From the NCBI GenBank assembly GCA_027296055.1, contig JAPUJT010000168.1, positions 1 to 64,000 on the forward strand: 64,000 nucleotides of DNA. Direction: 5' to 3'. Positions within the stretch are counted from its first letter, which is position 1. Each line of letters starts with the position of its first letter. This document shows, in pieces, positions 26,386-34,409 of this stretch. This DNA is from Planctomycetota bacterium. Lineage in GTDB: Bacteria > Planctomycetota > JAPUJT01. The notes under the pieces are model-generated. The model worked only from the letters and a program-made list of their open reading frames with translations. It did not search any database and was not told where the DNA came from. The position numbers were made by a program, and so were the translations under genes.

Positions 26386-27540
26386 ATGTCTGTACGCTTC
26401 GCGATGGAGAACTTCGAGCGGTTCAAGGAGCGAGGGCTCCGCTCCTACCGGGAAGGGGATTTTCGAGAGGCGCGCTACAGCCTGCTGAAGGCGGCCGAAT
26501 ACCTCTTCCAGGTGGCCGCCAAGTCGGAGGGGAAGCTCAAGGAGGTTCGCAAGGAGAAAGCGTCATCGCTCCTGAAGATGGCCAAGAAGATCGATCCAGA
26601 GGCGCCCCCGAAGAAGCGCCGGGGGGCCAAGATGACCGATTCGAAGGACGAGGAGGATGGGGAAGCCCCCTTCGAGACGGTGGAGAAGCCCGACGTCAGC
26701 TTCGCCGACGTTGCCGGTCTCGAAAACGTCAAGGAAGAGATCCGGATCAAGCTGATCTACCCTACCCTGCATCCGGAGAAGGCCGACCGGTACCGGATTC
26801 GAAAGGGAGGAGGCCTCCTCCTGTACGGACCGCCGGGCACCGGGAAGACGCTCATGGCGAGAGCGATCGCGGGTGAGATCGAGGCGGCGTTCTTCACGGT
26901 CAAGCCGTCCGAGGTGATGTCGAAGTGGGTGGGGGAGGCGGAAAAGAACGTGGAAGCGCTCTTCCACACGGCCCGACAGCACCCGCTCTCGATCATCTTC
27001 GTCGACGAGATCGAGGCCCTGATCCCGAAGCGTCGCACATCGCAATCGAGCGTGATGCAGCGGGTGGTTCCCCAGTTCCTCGCGGAGCTGGAGGGTTTTC
27101 ATTCATCCGAGGAGAACGCCCTCCTCTTCATCGGCGCCACGAACGAGCCGTGGAGCTTGGACCCGGCGGTGCTTCGTCCGGGCCGATTCGACGAACGAGT
27201 CTACGTCGGGCTCCCCGATGCCGAGGCGCGGCAGAAGATCCTGGAGATCCACCTCCGGGGGCGCCCGCTTTCCGAGGATGTGAACCTCGGCGATCTAGCG
27301 CAGAGGATGGAAGGTTACAGCGGGGCAGACATCCGAAACGTCTGCGAGAAGGCGGCGGCGGCGGCGTTTCTCGTCGCGGTGAAGGGGGAGGAGGCTCCCC
27401 CGATCTCCGCAGAGTATCTCCAGACAGCGATCGGAGAATCGCCTCCATCCGTTTCGGTGAAGGACCTGAAAAAATTCGAATCCTTCGGCAAGAACAGTCC
27501 CCAACCAACCGGTGGGGGGTCGAGCTCAGGAGCCAATTGA
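26386..27540 (+). CDS. Vps4-type AAA ATPase B with MIT-like domain
   Basis: The product has 384 residues. Residues 7-72 resemble a MIT three-helix bundle (YREGDFREARYSLLKAAEYL, then VRKEKASSLLKMAKKID), compare 'Y.EAL.LY..A.EY' in Vps4. The AAA core is complete: DVAGLENVKEEI, Walker A GPPGTGKT (148-155), pore loop SKWVGEAEK (Trp181), Walker B IIFVDE (203-208), ATN (251-253) and Arg fingers in LRPGRFDER. The end has EYLQTAIGESPPSVSVKDLKKFESF, the Vps4/katanin C-terminal helix. It is expected to bind the C-terminal motif of an ESCRT-III-like protein and thread it through the ring using ATP. It starts 5 bp after ESCRT-III-like protein C, the same pairing as archaeal CdvB-CdvC. Confidence 0.87.
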   Translation: MSVRFAMENFERFKERGLRSYREGDFREARYSLLKAAEYLFQVAAKSEGKLKEVRKEKASSLLKMAKKIDPEAPPKKRRGAKMTDSKDEEDGEAPFETVEKPDVSFADVAGLENVKEEIRIKLIYPTLHPEKADRYRIRKGGGLLLYGPPGTGKTLMARAIAGEIEAAFFTVKPSEVMSKWVGEAEKNVEALFHTARQHPLSIIFVDEIEALIPKRRTSQSSVMQRVVPQFLAELEGFHSSEENALLFIGATNEPWSLDPAVLRPGRFDERVYVGLPDAEARQKILEIHLRGRPLSEDVNLGDLAQRMEGYSGADIRNVCEKAAAAAFLVAVKGEEAPPISAEYLQTAIGESPPSVSVKDLKKFESFGKNSPQPTGGGSSSGAN

Positions 27541-27541
27541 G

Positions 27542-29413
27542 ATGGCATCGTTGGATATCAAGGACTTCGTAAAGAACCCGGACTTCTTCGCCGCCTCGTT
27601 CAAACGGAAGGATCTGCCGGGGATCTTCGAGAAGAAGGTCCGCGTGCCGGCGGGTGCCGTGGCCCTGGTCACGACGCGGGAAGGCAAGCGAGAGGTGGCG
27701 AAGGCGGGCGAGGCGCGAGCGGATCTGGATGAGGTCCTCTTTGTACGTGAGGACGAATCCGGCATAGGGTTCGACGTTCACGCTCTCCTCTCTGGCAACG
27801 GGATGCCGTTCCAGGTCTCCCTGCGGCTCGTCCTTGGCATCCGCAAGGAGGAGATCGATCTCAACCTCTTCCGGCGGAATATCCTCAAGGGAAAGAAGAC
27901 GTACACGATGGACGACCTGCGGGATTACTTTTCCCCGCCGGTCCGGGAGTTCCTCACGTCGTTCGTTCGCGCCCGCAATGCCGATGAGCTCTACCAGCCC
28001 GACATGCCGGGCCACCTGGGCCAGGGAGTCCGCGAGGGACTGAAGCCGTACCTCTTCGAGGGGGGAATCAAGCTCTCCGCCGTCCACCACATCGAGATCC
28101 GTTCGGAGCCGTTCGAGCAGGAGAAGGTCGCGGCCGAAGAGATCCGCAGCGAGGAGCGGGTCGAGGCCCTCCGGCAGGCTCTCTCCTTCCGCCAGGCCGA
28201 GGAGGCGATCGACCTCCAGTCGAAGCTGAAGGAAAAGCGAGTGGATGAGGCCCTCCGCAGGTACGAGGACATCCGGGGGAGGCTCGGCAACGACGACCTG
28301 CGGGCGACGATCATGCTGCTGCAGGATGAAAAGACGAAGGCTCGACTGATCAAGACCCTGATCGAGAAGGAGATGCCCGAGGAGGCGAAGGAGAAGCTCG
28401 AGGCCTCTCGGCTGCGCTCTGACGTGAAGGGCTGGATCAGCGAACTGGCCACGCAGATGCGAATGCGGCTCGGCGACGGAGCGCCCCGGGAGATAGCGAA
28501 GACCCTCTACGCCGTCGGCGGCAAGGAGGTGATGGAGCTCGACGCCCAGGACTTCGGGCCGCGGGCCCGGCCGAAAGCGACGCACGATTTCAGCGAAGGG
28601 GATCTGGGATACCTCCGCAGCGTTCGATTCGATCAGGGCAAGGGGCTCCTGCTCGTGGGCGCCCAGGACGGCGTTTACGTCAAGGACTCGAAGACTGGGG
28701 ACGTCCGGGAGTTCCCCTTTCCGAACAGGGGCAAGGGCAGGGGGGGAGTCAACTCGATCGCTCTTTATGGCTCGGATCTCTTCGCCACCCATTCCGAGCA
28801 GGGGCTGGTGAAGTGGGACCTGCACGGCATCTCGCGGGGCGAGCCGATCCTGAAGGAGGCGACCTCCCGCAACTCCTCGACCCGATCGGCCCAGGTTGCG
28901 GACGGCAAGCTCTTCTTCTCCACCGGGTCGGAGGTCTTCGGGGTCGATCTCGTCAAGTGGAAGTCGACCTCCTTTCGGGGCTTCGGGGACCCGATCACAG
29001 CGGTCGCCGTTGCCCCTCCGTATCTCTTCGCCGGAACGAAACTGGGCGTAATCCTGCGCTGGAAGATCGAAGAGCCCGACAACCCACAGGCCCTGAACCT
29101 GCGCGAGGCCAACCCGATCTACATGATGAAGGTGGCGCCGGTGAGCAACACGGTCTCATTGATCATCGGGGCCAAGGACTTCCGCGTGAACGTCAAGGGG
29201 ATCGACGACGACCTGATCACCGCCTTCCTTTCCGGTGTGGCGATCCGTTGGGTCGATGGCGCCTCCGACGCCGTCTACGGCGTGGACCGGGAAGGTTACA
29301 GGATCTACGTCTGGGAGGCGGGCGTTCCGCAGAAGCCGAAGGCGAGCATCCGACTGGATGAGAAAGTTCAGGACATCCATCTGACCCGTGAGGAGGTCGA
29401 CGCAACCGCTTGA
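27542..29413 (+). CDS. SPFH-like domain plus beta-propeller protein
   Basis: The ATG at 27542 lies 1 bp after the upstream stop, with AGGAG just before it. The 623-residue product has an N-terminal region (about 25-195) with SPFH/band-7 character: VRVPAGAVALVTTREGK, FQVSLRLVLGI and GGIKLSAVHHIEIRSEPFEQEK. A charged helical region (about 195-310) follows. From about 345 there are repeated short beta blades (LLLVGAQDGVYVKDSKTGDV, LFATHSEQGLVKWDL, YLFAGTKLGVILRWK) that suggest a WD-like propeller. There is no clear transmembrane helix. SPFH proteins form membrane-associated rings or scaffolds, and a propeller gives protein contacts. It may be the membrane platform of the system. The SPFH call is moderate. 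Confidence 0.68.
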   Translation: MASLDIKDFVKNPDFFAASFKRKDLPGIFEKKVRVPAGAVALVTTREGKREVAKAGEARADLDEVLFVREDESGIGFDVHALLSGNGMPFQVSLRLVLGIRKEEIDLNLFRRNILKGKKTYTMDDLRDYFSPPVREFLTSFVRARNADELYQPDMPGHLGQGVREGLKPYLFEGGIKLSAVHHIEIRSEPFEQEKVAAEEIRSEERVEALRQALSFRQAEEAIDLQSKLKEKRVDEALRRYEDIRGRLGNDDLRATIMLLQDEKTKARLIKTLIEKEMPEEAKEKLEASRLRSDVKGWISELATQMRMRLGDGAPREIAKTLYAVGGKEVMELDAQDFGPRARPKATHDFSEGDLGYLRSVRFDQGKGLLLVGAQDGVYVKDSKTGDVREFPFPNRGKGRGGVNSIALYGSDLFATHSEQGLVKWDLHGISRGEPILKEATSRNSSTRSAQVADGKLFFSTGSEVFGVDLVKWKSTSFRGFGDPITAVAVAPPYLFAGTKLGVILRWKIEEPDNPQALNLREANPIYMMKVAPVSNTVSLIIGAKDFRVNVKGIDDDLITAFLSGVAIRWVDGASDAVYGVDREGYRIYVWEAGVPQKPKASIRLDEKVQDIHLTREEVDATA

Positions 29414-29426
29414 GTAAGACGGACCC

Positions 29427-30281
29427 ATGTTCAACCTCGTAGGCAAGGTGGCCAGCGTTGTCTTCCTCGTGGCGGTGATCGCCGTCGGCGTGGTGGTCGG
29501 GGTCAGCCTCATCCGATCCGACGGGGGCGACGACCGGGTCGACACCTTTCGATACATCCTGGCGGATCGCGCCGCCGGCGATGCAGCCGCTTCCATTGGT
29601 CACTATTCCGACATCGAAAAGATCTGCCTTCTCCCCGTGGGCGGCGACATTGATCGTGAGATGACGGAACTTCTAGAGGAGCACGTCCGCGCCCTGGGAG
29701 CCTTCCGTCTGATCGAGTCCGGGAAGGTCCGCGACGCTATCGAGGAGGTGATGGAAGGCAAGGAAGGGGACCCGATATCGATCGTCCAGGCGATCGATAT
29801 CGGACGTCGCGTCGGGGCGGAGGCGGTCATGATGGGCAATCTGAAGAAGTTCCTCCCTCCAAAGAGAGGGGCGCCCGCGGAGATCGACTTCGACCTCGAT
29901 GTCATCGATGTCAAGAAGGCGAAGACGATCGGGGAGGCTCACTACGAGGAGACTCTGGACAGGAAGTTCTCGCTCGCCTACTTTTCCGCCTGGATGAGCG
30001 AATCGAGCGGGTGGATCCGGCTGCTCGCCTGGATCGTCATCTCGGGCGGCGCTCCGTTCGCGACTTCTTTCCTCGTCCAGCGGGTGACGAGGATGGAGCG
30101 GAACGCGGCAAACCTCGCCCTCCTCAGCGGTTACACCCTTTTCGATATCTTCCTGGCGTACTTCCTCCTCGGATTCCTCGTCCGGGGGTTCTGGCTGGGC
30201 CTGCTCGTTCTGATCGGGTTTCTGGCCGCTGCAATTTACAATTACATCGCGTGCACCATCATATACGAGATGGGAAAATAG
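29427..30281 (+). CDS. polytopic membrane protein with TolB/CsgG-like periplasmic domain
   Basis: The 284-residue product has an N-terminal transmembrane helix (about 8-29). A soluble domain follows (about 40-190, IEKICLLPVGGDIDREMTELL, then DIGRRVGAEAVMMGNLKKF), and about three further membrane helices end the protein. The soluble part has the 'variable Rossmann' look of TolB-N/CsgG domains, in which a short helix precedes 'AEAVM.G'. It starts 14 bp after the SPFH-propeller gene and is clearly part of the same transcription unit. It could anchor the cytoplasmic ATPase/filament system to the membrane. No enzyme motif is visible. Confidence 0.7.
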   Translation: MFNLVGKVASVVFLVAVIAVGVVVGVSLIRSDGGDDRVDTFRYILADRAAGDAAASIGHYSDIEKICLLPVGGDIDREMTELLEEHVRALGAFRLIESGKVRDAIEEVMEGKEGDPISIVQAIDIGRRVGAEAVMMGNLKKFLPPKRGAPAEIDFDLDVIDVKKAKTIGEAHYEETLDRKFSLAYFSAWMSESSGWIRLLAWIVISGGAPFATSFLVQRVTRMERNAANLALLSGYTLFDIFLAYFLLGFLVRGFWLGLLVLIGFLAAAIYNYIACTIIYEMGK

Positions 30282-30312
30282 GGTAGGGCCCCAGCAGGGC
30301 CCGGGGAGAGAG

Positions 30313-31752
30313 ATGGGCACCGCTCTGCTGAAACCTGGCGACCGGATCTCCGAATACCTGCTCGAAGAGAAGATCGGGCAGGGTGGGTTCGGCGAAGTCT
30401 GGCGCGCCCGTCATCACCTCTGGGCGGACCAGCAGGTCGCTGTGAAGATCCCGCTACACGCCGACTGGGTCCGGAAGCTCAAGAAGGAAGGGATGATCCA
30501 GCACGACCTTGGCGGGGACGGAGTGGTGAAGACCCTCGGCCTGGATCCGGACAATGACCCGCCGTATCTGATCCTCGAATACATCGACGGAGGCTCCCTC
30601 CGGGATCAGATCGACAAGGAGGGCCGGTTCCCGGTCGCGCGCGCCCTGGAGATCGCTGCCGACACGATGCGGATCCTGGTGGGGGCCCATGCCAAGGGAA
30701 TCACCCATGGCGACATCAAGCCCGAGAACATCCTGATGGAATCGACGGGGAAAGTCCTGCTCGCCGACTTCGGGTTGAGCCAGATGATGCAGGAGGCCGC
30801 CCAGGACGGGGACCTGGCGGCGAGCCTCTTCACCCAGCAGGGCGAGGGCATCCAGGGGACGATTGCCTACATGTCCCCGGAGCAAAAGGACCCGCGGCGG
30901 CCCGTCGATCACCGCACCGACATCTACTCCCTGGGATTGGTCTTTTTCGAGATGTTGACCGGTTCTCTCCCGGAGGGGGGGGAGGTCCCGAGCGATTTGC
31001 ATCCCGGATTACCCGTGGAGGTGGACCGGTTCTTCCGTCGCTGCTACGCGAGGCTGGAGAAACGGTTCGCCTCGGCCGCCGACGCTCTCGAGGAGCTCGA
31101 GCGACTCGGAAGGACTACGGCGACCGTCAAACCGCCGCCCTTGCCAGCGCCTCCTGAGCACCAGGGACTCTTGACCGAGAAGGAGGCCGCATCCTTCCTG
31201 AGAATCGACATCGTCCAGTTTCGGCGGCAAACCGCCGGCGGGTGGTTGTCCCCGATCAGGCTGCAGACAGGGGAAGAGGGCTTCCGCCTGGCCGACCTGG
31301 CCCCGATTCGACGCAAGATCCGGGACGAATTACTGAAACCCGTCGGGCAACGGGGTCCCCACCAGGCGCACTACGCGGGTTACCTCGTGCGCAGCACGGC
31401 ATTCGTCATAGACTCCCTGGCCGTGATCGTGGTCCCGATTTCCTGGCCTCTGGAACTGTCGGGACTCTTCGTGGCCATCCCGGGCCTCGCACTGATAATG
31501 TTGGCACACGGAGTTGTGGGACACGGCGTCTGGGGAAAGACCCTGGGGAAGGCCATCCTCGGCCTCCGCGTGGTTCGTCGTCCTGGGCAGGAGATGGGCG
31601 CCGGCACAGCCGTGGTGCGATCGTTCGGGAAGATCTTCTCGTTCCTTCCATTCTTCATGGGGTTCTTCATGGCGGGCCTGCATCCTCAGAAGCGGGCCCT
31701 GCACGACCTGATCGCCGAGACCTGGGTGATCCACGACAAGAGAAGTAAATAA
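30313..31752 (+). CDS. Ser/Thr kinase fused to HTH and RDD membrane domain
   Basis: The product has 479 residues in three parts. Residues 1-275 are a Hanks-type kinase: GQGGFGEV glycine loop, VAVKIPL lysine, catalytic loop HGDIKPEN (Gly replaces the Arg of HRD), ADFG and MSPEQ. About 290-345 is an excisionase/MerR-like helix-turn-helix (LLTEKEAASFLRIDIVQFRR, then GFRLADLAPIR). About 355-475 is an RDD membrane domain (YLVRSTAFVIDSLAVI, GKTLGKAILGLRVVRR, KRALHDLIAETWVI). The missing Arg marks a non-RD kinase, usually not activated by activation-loop phosphorylation. It follows the membrane protein by 31 bp, so it may control the ESCRT-like system. Confidence 0.86.
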   Translation: MGTALLKPGDRISEYLLEEKIGQGGFGEVWRARHHLWADQQVAVKIPLHADWVRKLKKEGMIQHDLGGDGVVKTLGLDPDNDPPYLILEYIDGGSLRDQIDKEGRFPVARALEIAADTMRILVGAHAKGITHGDIKPENILMESTGKVLLADFGLSQMMQEAAQDGDLAASLFTQQGEGIQGTIAYMSPEQKDPRRPVDHRTDIYSLGLVFFEMLTGSLPEGGEVPSDLHPGLPVEVDRFFRRCYARLEKRFASAADALEELERLGRTTATVKPPPLPAPPEHQGLLTEKEAASFLRIDIVQFRRQTAGGWLSPIRLQTGEEGFRLADLAPIRRKIRDELLKPVGQRGPHQAHYAGYLVRSTAFVIDSLAVIVVPISWPLELSGLFVAIPGLALIMLAHGVVGHGVWGKTLGKAILGLRVVRRPGQEMGAGTAVVRSFGKIFSFLPFFMGFFMAGLHPQKRALHDLIAETWVIHDKRSK

Positions 31753-31781
31753 GAGGCCTATTACTCACCGGGAGGTGCACC

Positions 31782-32603
31782 ATGTTGCGGAGTGTGTTCG
31801 TTCTCTCCCTGATCGGCTTGGTCGGAGCGGCGCCTGAGAAGGTCATCTTCGGCATCGTTCCGGTCAAGGACGGCGACTTCGTTCGGGTTTCTTATGTGCT
31901 TCCCCAGTCGTCCGCCGCCGCGGCCGGACTGAGGAAGGGAGACATTCTCCACGCCCTCGGCGAGAAGAAGATCCGGGAGGTCGGAGATGTCAAGGAGGCC
32001 CTCGCGAGGAAAGCGCCGGGCGATCCGCTCGAGGTCTTCTACATTCGCAAGAAGAAGAACAAGAAGAAGAAGGTCCGACTCCTCGGGCGGAACGAGTACC
32101 GGGGAGAGTCGCTTCGCAGCAGGACTCGCGGAAGCAAGGGCTTCCCTGCGCCCGAGTGGCACGCCTACGCCTGGGGGAACTTGAAAGAGGGACAGGAGCC
32201 GCCCACTCGCAATAACACCCGCGGGAAGGTCGTGGTTATCCACTGCTTTCAATCGTGGTGACCAGGGTGCCATTCACGGGGGTTCCCCGTGACGAAGAAG
32301 CTGGAGGATCGGTTCGCCAAGGCGAAGGACGTCGTGGTTTTCCATCTCCAGACCGTCTTCGAGGGGCACGGTACCAATACGCCTGAGAGGGGACCCCGGG
32401 AAGTGAAGAAGTACGACATCAAGGTCCCGGTCGGCTACGACGGGCACATCGACGGTGACGAGACGAGCGTCTTCATGCGCCAGTTCGGGACGGGCGGCAC
32501 GCCGTGGACGATCATCATCGACAAGAAGGGGATCGTCCGGGTGAACGAGGTCACCCCGAATGACGTGGACCGCCTCGCGAAGGTGATCAACGACCTCCGC
32601 TAA
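31782..32603 (+). CDS. PDZ-thioredoxin-fold protein, candidate selenoprotein (UGA = Sec160)
   Basis: A GGGAGGTG site precedes ATG 31782. Reading through the in-frame TGA at 32259-32261 gives one 273-residue protein. It has a signal peptide, a PDZ domain (about 20-105, PQSSAAAAGLRKGDILHALG), a basic linker and a TlpA/redoxin fold (about 125-273). The redox motif reads HCFQSW-U-PGC-HSRGFP. The UGA falls exactly on the first Cys of the expected WCxxC, and the second Cys is kept. Downstream the fold continues in the same frame, with the cis-Pro segment GGTPWTIIIDKKG. A hairpin beginning 13 bases after the UGA fits a bacterial SECIS. The alternative, a nonsense mutation or sequencing error at exactly this codon, is less likely. 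It probably acts as an extracytoplasmic thiol-disulfide oxidoreductase. Confidence 0.82.
32275..32291 (+). promoter_or_regulatory. SECIS-like hairpin
   Basis: CACGGGG (32275-32281) pairs perfectly with CCCCGTG (32285-32291) around a GTT loop, within the coding sequence. If the U of UGA is base 1, the loop edge G falls at base 23, the position of the SelB-contacting G in the E. coli fdhF element. A bulged U inside the stem is not obvious. Confidence 0.65.
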
Positions 32604-32606
32604 TTA

Positions 32607-32651
32607 AAGGGACACTCACTTAATTCAAAATAGATAAGTGAGTGTCCCCTT
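32607..32651. terminator. long inverted repeat between convergent genes, terminator-like and part of a dispersed repeat
   Basis: The arms AAGGGACACTCACTTA (32607-32622) and TAAGTGAGTGTCCCCTT (32635-32651) form a near-perfect 16-bp stem between two convergent genes, so it can stop transcription from both sides. A degenerate relative lies at 52011-52051 and half-site-like sequences occur at 39078 and 12116. Confidence 0.75.
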
Positions 32652-32659
32652 ATCTCCGA

Positions 32660-34132
32660 TCAGTCCATCCTCTCGTACCGGAAAGTGGCTTCCAGGGTCA
32701 ACAGGTTGATGGCCGTGGAGTAGACCCGTCCACCGGCGATACCCCACTCGCCGGTAGGGGCCCAGGAGCCGGCCTCACCCACCGCGGAATCCGTGTTCTG
32801 GGCAGGGATGAGGGCCTTGATGACCGCTCGGTGCCACTTCTTCCAGCGGGGGTCATGCGGCCCTCGGGAGGCCTGAAAGAGGGCGTAGGTCCCGTAGTAC
32901 CAGTAGTAGTGATTCACCAACCGCCCGGCGGGGTCGGGCAGAGATTCGAGAAGCACACTCACCCCCTCCCGAATCTTGGAGTCCTTTTTCGATTGCCCGG
33001 TCAAGCGCCGGCAAAGAACGGAAACAGCGGTCATGGTGGGGATCGCTTCATACATCCCCTCCTGCATCGCCAGGTACGAGCTCTCCCCATCCATGCCGCG
33101 GTAGCCGGCGATCCCGGTGGAGTGCGTTACCCGGTCCAGGAACGCCCGGGCGGATCGGAACGTCTCGTCTGGCACTTCGATATCGGCCATCCGCGCCGCC
33201 TTCAGGGCGAGGAGCATCCAGCCGGTGACGGAGGTGTCGTTGTCTCCGGAGCGAGACTCGTACCGCCACGCCAGGTCCGGGTTCTGGGCGCGGAGACAGA
33301 AGTTGACCGCCGCCTGCGTCGGCCGGATGAGGGTGTGTCGATGCGCGCCCGCCATGGCCCGCACCTCGCAGAGGGCCATGGTGGCGATGGCGTGGTTGTA
33401 CATCCAACCCTCCGCCTCGCTGCGTCCGATGGCCCCGTCCTTCTCCTGCTGTGAGATCAGCCAGCGGACGGCCTTCCGGACGACCTTGCGGTGTTTGCCG
33501 TGCCAGGGTGTGTTGCCGACGCCGGTGAAGGCGAGGACAGCGAGGGCCGTCACCCCCACGTCGTAACCGGCGAATCCCGTCCCCGAGCACTTGTTCCCGT
33601 CGCACTCCTCCTGGAACCCGGCGCACTTCCACGAGCCGTCCTTCGACTGGTGCTTGGCCAGCCACTCCTGTCCCAGCTCGAGCTGCGGTACGTGACCCCC
33701 GAGCGATCCCCGCTCACGCTCCCGGCCCTCCATTCCATCAGGAAGGCCCGCATGCCCGACAGGACGTCCACCGATTCCGAACGGGTCCCTGAGCCCTACG
33801 TCGTGCTCGATGAACTTGTCGGTGATCTCTTCAGGATCGCCTTTGGCAATCTCCACCACCAGTTCCTCCGGATCGAGGACGACACGGGGGGTTTCCCGGA
33901 TATCGGGGAGCGGGACTTTGGGCCTCTTGACGAACCTGGGGGGCAAGGTCCTGTCCTCCCAGTCGACCCGTTCTCGCGCGGCGGGCTGAATCTGGACCTC
34001 CCTTGCCTCTGCGGGTGCCTCCGTGAAGACCAGGACCGTGGCGATGAGGGCGAGAATCAGGTGAAAAACGCCAGACAGGACCCAGGGTGGGGCTCTTCGG
34101 ACCCAGACGGGCATAGCATCCAGATTTTGCAT
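32660..34132 (-). CDS. membrane-anchored squalene-cyclase/prenyltransferase-fold protein
   Basis: The start at 34132 follows a strong AAAGGAGGTGGGCC site; the frame extends 34 codons further but without support. The 490-residue product has a short cytoplasmic N-terminus, one transmembrane helix (about 17-38) and a proline-rich, charged linker. An alpha/alpha-barrel repeat domain follows (LGQEWLAKHQSKDGSW, VTALAVLAFTGVG, VRWLISQQEKDGAIG, YNHAIATMALCE). The QxxDGxW-type repeats belong to the squalene/oxidosqualene cyclase and prenyltransferase fold. The cyclase DxDD motif is not seen, so it is probably not a triterpene cyclase. Such anchored copies are common in Planctomycetota. Its role is unknown. 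Confidence 0.82.
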   Translation of the reverse strand: MQNLDAMPVWVRRAPPWVLSGVFHLILALIATVLVFTEAPAEAREVQIQPAARERVDWEDRTLPPRFVKRPKVPLPDIRETPRVVLDPEELVVEIAKGDPEEITDKFIEHDVGLRDPFGIGGRPVGHAGLPDGMEGRERERGSLGGHVPQLELGQEWLAKHQSKDGSWKCAGFQEECDGNKCSGTGFAGYDVGVTALAVLAFTGVGNTPWHGKHRKVVRKAVRWLISQQEKDGAIGRSEAEGWMYNHAIATMALCEVRAMAGAHRHTLIRPTQAAVNFCLRAQNPDLAWRYESRSGDNDTSVTGWMLLALKAARMADIEVPDETFRSARAFLDRVTHSTGIAGYRGMDGESSYLAMQEGMYEAIPTMTAVSVLCRRLTGQSKKDSKIREGVSVLLESLPDPAGRLVNHYYWYYGTYALFQASRGPHDPRWKKWHRAVIKALIPAQNTDSAVGEAGSWAPTGEWGIAGGRVYSTAINLLTLEATFRYERMD

Positions 34133-34234
34133 GGCCCACCTCCTTTCATGGCCAAAAGTAGCATGACTTGCGTTTTTGTCAATACTAATTCCAAAATGAA
34201 ATCCCCAAAACCTCAATCTATGCCTTTCCTGCAA

Positions 34235-34289
34235 TTCATGACGCGCACCAAATTCCGGGTTTGGAGCCGAGTTTGGTGCGCGTCATGAA
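34235..34289. repeat. palindromic repeat, copy 1
   Basis: The 18-bp arms starting TTCATGACGCGCACC (34235) and ending GGTGCGCGTCATGAA (34289) match perfectly around a 19-base centre CCGGGTTTGGAGCC-like. A second copy lies 170 bp away. It is REP/MITE-like; no transposase is nearby. Confidence 0.8.
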
Positions 34290-34409
34290 ACTCGAAAACC
34301 GTCCGTACTGGCCTGAAAGGCAGGGTTGAAGGATTCGGAGGGGCAGATTGGGTGCTTCACCAGGTCGCCGATGTCCCTTCCAGCGCTGAAAAGGCACATC
34401 TGGAGTTAA

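Noticed and set aside
32259-32603. Treating 31782-32261 and 32289-32603 as two genes or a pseudogene
   Set aside because: Both parts are in one frame, the fold spans the stop, and the stop replaces the catalytic Cys codon next to a SECIS-like hairpin.
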